Below are positions 7,775 to 11,673 of a stretch of DNA of 11,673 nt, one piece after another (the stretch's first letter is position 1; each line of letters begins with the position of its first letter). The position numbers and the translations under genes were made by a program. The stretch is from Hyphomicrobiales bacterium (lineage in GTDB: Bacteria; Pseudomonadota; Alphaproteobacteria; Rhizobiales; Aestuariivirgaceae), in NCBI GenBank assembly GCA_003151375.1, contig PLXI01000232.1:1-11673 (forward strand), written 5' to 3'. The notes under the pieces are model-generated. The model had not been told where the DNA came from, did not search any database, and saw only the letters and a list, made by a program, of their open reading frames with translations.

Positions 7775-9271
7775 TCACAGCACCGCACCGAGGTGCCATG
7801 GCACAAACTCATTATCGCCATAGCCAAATCCCTCACTTTTGGATTTTCGGCCAGAAGCTGTTTCGATGATCAATTCAAAAATATCGCGACCCAATTCTTG
7901 AATTGTCGTGCCACCTGTTACGATCGGGCCACAGTCAATATCCATATCCTCGGTCATACTATTATAAAGTGCACTGTTGCTGGCCAGTTTTAATGAGGGA
8001 GTTGGGCGGCAGCCAAAGCAGGAACCACGCCCTGTCGTAAATGCAATAACGTTTGCGCCACCGGCAACCTGCCCTGTAGCAGAAACAGGATCATATCCCG
8101 GTGTGTCCATAAACACCAAGCCATGCTCAGTTACTTTTTCTGAATAATTATAGACGGCATTCAATGGGCTTTGCCCGCCTTTGGCCACAGCCCCCAGTGA
8201 CTTTTCTAAAATTGTGGTGAGGCCACCTTTTTTGTTACCAGGTGAAGGGTTGTTGTCCAGCGACACTTCATGCTTTGCGGCATATCCGCGCCACCACTCG
8301 ATGAGAGAATAAAGCTTTGCAGACACCTCAGGTGATTTTGCGCGCGCCGCCAATAGATGTTCGGCACCATAAATCTCCGATGTTTCTGATAATATGGCGG
8401 TGCCACCGCTGCCCGCCAACAAATCAACTGCAACACCAAGGGCTGGATTGGCCGTTATTCCAGATAATCCATCGGAGCCACCGCATTGCAGGGCTACAAT
8501 AATTTCTGAAATCGAAATCGGTTCGCGTATCAACGCTTGAACTTCGGCGGCGATTTCTCGCAAAATCAGCAATGCCTTTTCAACCGACTTGCGTGAACCA
8601 CCCGCGTCTTGAATGTTGAAATGGCGCTTGGTCTCCTTGCTTTGGCTTTGGCCATAGAGAAGGAGCTGGTTAACTTCACAGCCGAGGCCAATCATCAGCA
8701 CGCCGCCGAAATTTGGATGGCGGGCATAACCAGCCAAGGTGCGGTGTAAAACGCGCATTCCTTCGCCCGAATTGCTCATGCCACAGCCCTGCCCGTGAAC
8801 AATCGGAACAAAGCCATCAACACCAGGGAAATCTGGAAGGAGCAATCTGTTAGCAGCCTCAGCGATTGAGCGACACACCGTGGTTGAACAATTTACGCTG
8901 GCCAAGATGCCGATAAAATTGCGTGTACCGGCGCGGCCATCGGGCCGACGATAGCCCATAAATGTGCGATGCTTGTCTTCGTCCGTCGCTAAAATTGGAG
9001 GGGCGTGTCCGCCCGCTGAAAGCCTGTCATCAAAGAAAGCGAGATTGTGAGAATGCACGTGCTGGCCGACACCGATGTCTTGTGTGGCGCGGCCGATGGC
9101 TTGGCCATATTTGACAACCTCGTCACCTGACTTGATCGGAACAATCGAAACCTTATGGCCTTGATCAATCTTTTCAGCTGCTAAAGCACCATTCGCTAGC
9201 GCCTCGCCGGACAGGATGGGCTGACAGGCGACTGCAACATTGTCGAGGCCTGAAAGGATAATTGATTTCAT
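7775..9271 (-). CDS. UxaA-family sugar-acid dehydratase (altronate/galactarate dehydratase family), candidate L-fuconate dehydratase
   Basis: A 498-residue full-length UxaA/GarD-family protein. An N-terminal SAF-like domain covers about residues 1-95, with HVHSHN at 71-76; the main dehydratase region follows with VHGQGCGMS (158-166), LQCGGSDGLSG (261-271) and GRGSCFGCRPTPSLKLASN (414-432), and the protein ends in the family-typical NEFVPWHLGAVL. Members dehydrate aldonates or aldarates to 2-keto-3-deoxy acids using a metal. Altronate is the textbook substrate, but no uronate genes are visible; the next two genes fit fucose oxidation, and Campylobacter jejuni uses a split UxaA-like pair in its fucose locus. 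L-fuconate is therefore the preferred inference. The start is the ATG at 9271 with AGGAA ten bases upstream; a TTG at 9292 is possible. First gene of its operon, behind a strong promoter. Confidence 0.9.
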   Translation of the reverse strand: MKSIILSGLDNVAVACQPILSGEALANGALAAEKIDQGHKVSIVPIKSGDEVVKYGQAIGRATQDIGVGQHVHSHNLAFFDDRLSAGGHAPPILATDEDKHRTFMGYRRPDGRAGTRNFIGILASVNCSTTVCRSIAEAANRLLLPDFPGVDGFVPIVHGQGCGMSNSGEGMRVLHRTLAGYARHPNFGGVLMIGLGCEVNQLLLYGQSQSKETKRHFNIQDAGGSRKSVEKALLILREIAAEVQALIREPISISEIIVALQCGGSDGLSGITANPALGVAVDLLAGSGGTAILSETSEIYGAEHLLAARAKSPEVSAKLYSLIEWWRGYAAKHEVSLDNNPSPGNKKGGLTTILEKSLGAVAKGGQSPLNAVYNYSEKVTEHGLVFMDTPGYDPVSATGQVAGGANVIAFTTGRGSCFGCRPTPSLKLASNSALYNSMTEDMDIDCGPIVTGGTTIQELGRDIFELIIETASGRKSKSEGFGYGDNEFVPWHLGAVL

Positions 9272-9347
9272 TAGTCTGCTATTCCTGAACAATGGTGCGC
9301 TTCAATGGATTTACTGTTCGCATTTTGGCAGCCATCCATATCGGTTT

Positions 9348-9376
9348 ATTATCGATAAAAAATGAAAAATAGTCAA
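9348..9376 (-). promoter_or_regulatory. Strong sigma-70-like promoter for the dehydratase/reductase/fucU operon
   Basis: On the minus strand TTGACT (9371-9376) and GATAAT (9348-9353) each match five of six consensus bases and are separated by exactly 17 bases, within a T-rich spacer. Transcription would start near 9341, leaving a leader of about 70 bases before the dehydratase ATG. Confidence 0.8.
9349..9358. promoter_or_regulatory. Perfect palindrome overlapping the -10 element
   Basis: TTATCGATAA is a perfect 10-base palindrome covering most of the -10 and the end of the spacer. A protein bound here would block the promoter. It is short and AT-rich, so chance is possible. Confidence 0.35.
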
Positions 9377-9398
9377 CTGTTTTGAGATCCGAACTTTA

Positions 9399-10142
9399 TC
9401 AATCGCGTTTTTCAATTGAACGCAATTTGAGCGCTGAGACATATTCAGCTTCAGCCGTCTCGATAGACTTGCCGTTAATGAGCCGAGACATAAGGGCCAG
9501 CGCAATCGAACGAGCGCGGCTGTTATATTCTGCAGTGTGGCCTTCAAGTGTAGGCATTTCAACCAACCCAAGCTTGGCGTAAAGTTGTTGCAGGCGGCCT
9601 TGAACGCTGCGCAGCGAAATATTGCGGCGATTGGCAATCGCCTGATCAGTCAGTCCAATAGCAATATCCAATAGCACTTCATATTCAACATCTGATAGCC
9701 CATCAGTGCGTCCATGGCTGCGTTGTTGCACACCACGAATCTCACGGTCGATGATGCTTTGCCCTTCCAGAAACACACATTGGATTGAGCGGCATAAGCG
9801 TTCTTTAGAGGACGTTTTGAGAATGTAGCCATATGTGGCGCTGGCGGGCACGATTTTGGTGATACCGCGCACATAGGCTTCATCAGCGTAGTTGGACCAG
9901 AACACAATCGGCATGGCCGGATTATCAGCCCAAATTGCTTTGGCTGCCTGCACGCCCGTTTTTTTAGGCATTTGCAGATCCATTATAATGCCTTTGGGTT
10001 CGTGCAATTGAACAAGTCTTATGGCCTCTTCGCCATCGCAAGCCTCGACGACTTGAGAGCACACCAGATCAGAAAGGGAGATGACCTCGCGCAAGAAATT
10101 GCGGTGCAAGGCGTCATCTTCAACAATAAGATATGTGCTCAT
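9399..10142 (-). CDS. Response regulator, NarL/FixJ (LuxR-type HTH) family
   Basis: A 247-residue response regulator. The receiver domain occupies about residues 1-125 with the acidic pair Asp9/Asp10, phosphoacceptor Asp55 (IIMDLQMPK), switch residue Ser83 and Lys109. A LuxR/GerE helix-turn-helix is at about 149-193 (LSDVEYEVLLDIAIGLTDQAIA onward). Phosphorylation by the partner kinase should change its DNA binding and so regulate promoters. It overlaps the kinase stop as ATGA, so the two are co-translated. It is longer than usual NarL-type proteins (about 210-220 residues): the last HTH helix is followed by an extra acidic linker and a C-terminal tail of a few tens of residues. Target genes are unknown; the strong promoter downstream and the inverted repeat upstream of its kinase are possible targets. 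Confidence 0.93.
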   Translation of the reverse strand: MSTYLIVEDDALHRNFLREVISLSDLVCSQVVEACDGEEAIRLVQLHEPKGIIMDLQMPKKTGVQAAKAIWADNPAMPIVFWSNYADEAYVRGITKIVPASATYGYILKTSSKERLCRSIQCVFLEGQSIIDREIRGVQQRSHGRTDGLSDVEYEVLLDIAIGLTDQAIANRRNISLRSVQGRLQQLYAKLGLVEMPTLEGHTAEYNSRARSIALALMSRLINGKSIETAEAEYVSALKLRSIEKRD

Positions 10143-11392
10143 GAACTTATGGAACTCCGCGCTCTTTGAGTTAAGTCAGTATTCGGTAAAGTAATTTCCA
10201 GCCGCGTTCCTGAACCGTTTTCACGAGCAGCGGTTACAAGTTTTGCCTGAATCAGTGAGGCCCTTGTACTGATATTATTAAGCCCACCTGTGCGACGACC
10301 CGGCAATTTCGATAGACCTGACCCATCATCTTCCACAATAATTTGTAGATACTCATCCTGCTGAGTGATCCGAACTTCAATTTTCGAAGCATTGGCATGA
10401 CGCACAGTATTATTTATAGCTTCTTGAACAATTCTATAGAGCGCAATCGTTATGCTGGTGGGAAGATCATCAAGATGTGGCGCCGCTTCATCATAGAGAT
10501 GATAGGTCAACGGGGACGCCGCCGAGCGTGCGCAACGTTCTAAGAATGCTTCAATGGCTTGGCCCAATCCGAAGAACTGTAAGACTGAAGGCTTGGCGTT
10601 GTCGATGATGACGCGAAGCTCTCGCAAACAATTTTCGACATCTTCATGCACGGGCTGAAGTTCAGAACCGCGCAGGCTTGGGCGACCAATCAATCGTTTC
10701 AACGTTCGAGAAATGCGCGAAAGATCCGCCAGCGTTTGGTCATGTAAGTCCATGCCAATCGCCTGTCTGGTATTTTCAAGTTCTTCAGTCAGATGCAGCG
10801 CACCAATGCGCAAACCTTCGGCGCGGGCCTCGGCCTGCACTTGCTGAAATTCGCTTTTTTTGGCCAGCTCACTTTGTTGAAGCGCAAACAGGTAGGAGGA
10901 TAATATATCAGCAACGATGCGCGCCGCGTTCACATCAGAAATTGAATAAGTTGCAATTTGCTGTGTCGAAAACGAGAGCGCACCGATGACCCGGCTTTCC
11001 ACTTTTAGCGGAACATGAAGTCTGCTGCGCAAGTTCGCGGCAAAAATGGGATTTGAGAAAGCGCCCTCAAAATGAAAGCGGATATCGGTTTGTGCATCGT
11101 CGGTCAAAATGTGATCGACTTTACCCGTGAACAGATCACGGATCGGACTGACGGCAACAGGCTTTGCCGCTGTTGTGTCGGCATCCCATTCCGTATGTAG
11201 CCCCGTTTCATATGCGGAAACCAAGGTTCCGTCCGGGCTCATCATGGCAACGTCGAGATGATCATGCGGCAAAAGTGGACGAATTTCGGCCGATACGGCA
11301 TTGATTACACCTCGAAAATCGAGTTGTCCGGCAATCGCCTGGAGGATCGATAGGATTTGCGACGTATTGAGTGAACGTGAAATGCTGCGCAT
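10139..11392 (-). CDS. Soluble GAF-domain sensor histidine kinase (HisKA_3/HPK7 type)
   Basis: A kinase of 417 residues from the ATG at 11392; an in-frame ATG at 11437 would add 15. I prefer 11392 because GGAAGAAG lies upstream, but the start is uncertain. In order: a GAF-type sensory domain (about 15-165), a helical linker rich in E, Q and A (about 170-205), the HisKA_3 dimerisation helix with phosphoacceptor His217 in MDLHDQ, and the ATP-binding domain with N-box QEAINNTVRHA (about 323-333), G1 box EDDGSG and a later NGSGTRLEI. No transmembrane segment is seen, so it should sense a cytoplasmic signal or small molecule. It phosphorylates the response regulator encoded immediately downstream (ATGA overlap). 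The Gln that normally lies five residues after the His in this class is Ala here, which may reduce phosphatase activity. Ligand not predictable. Confidence 0.92.
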   Translation of the reverse strand: MRSISRSLNTSQILSILQAIAGQLDFRGVINAVSAEIRPLLPHDHLDVAMMSPDGTLVSAYETGLHTEWDADTTAAKPVAVSPIRDLFTGKVDHILTDDAQTDIRFHFEGAFSNPIFAANLRSRLHVPLKVESRVIGALSFSTQQIATYSISDVNAARIVADILSSYLFALQQSELAKKSEFQQVQAEARAEGLRIGALHLTEELENTRQAIGMDLHDQTLADLSRISRTLKRLIGRPSLRGSELQPVHEDVENCLRELRVIIDNAKPSVLQFFGLGQAIEAFLERCARSAASPLTYHLYDEAAPHLDDLPTSITIALYRIVQEAINNTVRHANASKIEVRITQQDEYLQIIVEDDGSGLSKLPGRRTGGLNNISTRASLIQAKLVTAARENGSGTRLEITLPNTDLTQRARSSISS

Positions 11393-11453
11393 GCGAAGGT
11401 TCTTCTTCCGCGATTGAACTTTTGAACCCTGCCACATATCGAAACGAAATACA

Positions 11454-11467
11454 TGCGGGAACCCGCA
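11454..11467. promoter_or_regulatory. Inverted repeat in the divergent intergenic region
   Basis: TGCGGG-AA-CCCGCA is a perfect six-base inverted repeat with a two-base gap. It sits between the kinase gene and the plus-strand lactonase-like gene, and CCCGCAA recurs at 11543-11549. It could be an operator for a divergent promoter region, perhaps for the adjacent response regulator; the protein bound is unknown. Confidence 0.4.
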
Positions 11468-11566
11468 AAATAAATTCGTGTATCGCTCTGTGGCGGGGCG
11501 CTCGGACGTGAGACATCTTCAATAGCTTGCGAAGGTCATAGACCCGCAAGGAGCTTGGGAGGGCTC

Positions 11567-11673
11567 ATGACTATCGTTCAAATCACCATTCTTGATCAAC
11601 GCATGCGGCATTTGATATTGCCAAACGCTCACCTTGAGCAATTGCACAATGACGCTCTATGGGCCGAAGGCCC
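11567..11673 (+). CDS. SMP-30/gluconolactonase family protein, N-terminal fragment (cut by window edge)
   Basis: Thirty-five codons are visible from an ATG at 11567, preceded by a good GGGAGG. The peptide MTIVQITILDQRMRHLILPN continues into HLEQLHNDALWAEGP, which matches the opening of SMP-30/gluconolactonase proteins: a degenerate LDPRFR-LVLPNA-LE-L segment, then W-x-EGP containing the metal-binding Glu of the beta-propeller. Family members hydrolyse sugar lactones to aldonates. It is the only plus-strand gene and diverges from the kinase gene across 174 bases. Given the nearby sugar dehydrogenase and sugar-acid dehydratase, it could hydrolyse the lactone between those two steps, but that is inference and only the first tenth or so of the protein is present. 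Confidence 0.72.
   Translation, partial: MTIVQITILDQRMRHLILPNAHLEQLHNDALWAEG

Noticed and set aside
7767..7799. Longer start for the aldo/keto reductase
   Set aside because: It adds 11 residues (MAPRCGAVSQP) that overlap the upstream gene, with no SD and no resemblance to the family N-terminus.
9311..9637. Minus-strand open frame of 108 codons overlapping the response regulator
   Set aside because: It is an out-of-frame shadow of the HTH region and also covers the strong promoter.
11262..11549. Minus-strand open frame of 95 codons overlapping the kinase start
   Set aside because: It shares bases with the GAF domain in another frame and shows no recognisable motif.
11660..11673. Hairpin GGGCCGAAGGCCC at the right edge
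   Set aside because: It encodes the conserved W-A-E-G-P segment of the SMP-30-like protein, so the symmetry is explained by coding sequence and is not followed by a T-run within the window.

Overview
The window looks like chromosomal DNA of an alphaproteobacterium, probably from the Hyphomicrobiales or a related marine or plant-associated group. This rests on protein style, mid-range base composition and the mix of a CUT1 sugar importer with oxidative (non-phosphorylating) sugar catabolism; no rRNA or species marker is present. Nearly everything reads on the minus strand, so transcription runs from the right edge to the left. No mobile element, CRISPR array, tRNA or rRNA was seen.

Layout, following transcription from right to left. 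(1) At the far right a plus-strand gene begins and runs off the edge; its 35 visible residues look like the start of an SMP-30/gluconolactonase. It diverges from a two-component pair: a soluble GAF-domain HisKA_3 histidine kinase and a NarL-type response regulator, overlapping by ATGA. (2) After a near-consensus sigma-70 promoter comes a compact three-gene operon: a UxaA/altronate-dehydratase-family enzyme, an aldo/keto reductase resembling L-fucose (D-threo-aldose) dehydrogenase, and an L-fucose mutarotase (fucU). (3) A 324-bp non-coding stretch holds two near-identical palindromes that look like LacI-family operators, plus a weak candidate promoter. (4) The next operon encodes a CUT1 ABC importer (binding protein, two permeases), a LacI-family regulator and a GH127 beta-L-arabinofuranosidase-like hydrolase. 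The hydrolase runs off the left edge, lacking an estimated few tens of C-terminal residues. Its last four genes overlap by four bases or are one base apart, and a hairpin lies between the binding protein and first permease genes.

Inferred working model: an arabinofuranose-containing glycoside, possibly of plant cell-wall origin, enters through the importer and is cut in the cytoplasm by the GH127 enzyme; the LacI-type protein represses the operon until a sugar ligand appears. The upstream operon would oxidise L-fucose or a stereochemically related sugar (D-arabinose, L-galactose) to a lactone and aldonate, then dehydrate it to a 2-keto-3-deoxy acid; the partial SMP-30 protein could supply the lactonase. 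Not visible are an importer ATPase, a 2-keto-3-deoxy-acid dehydrogenase and an aldolase or hydrolase for the final cleavage. Whether the two operons act on one glycan, and what the two-component system senses, cannot be settled from the sequence alone.
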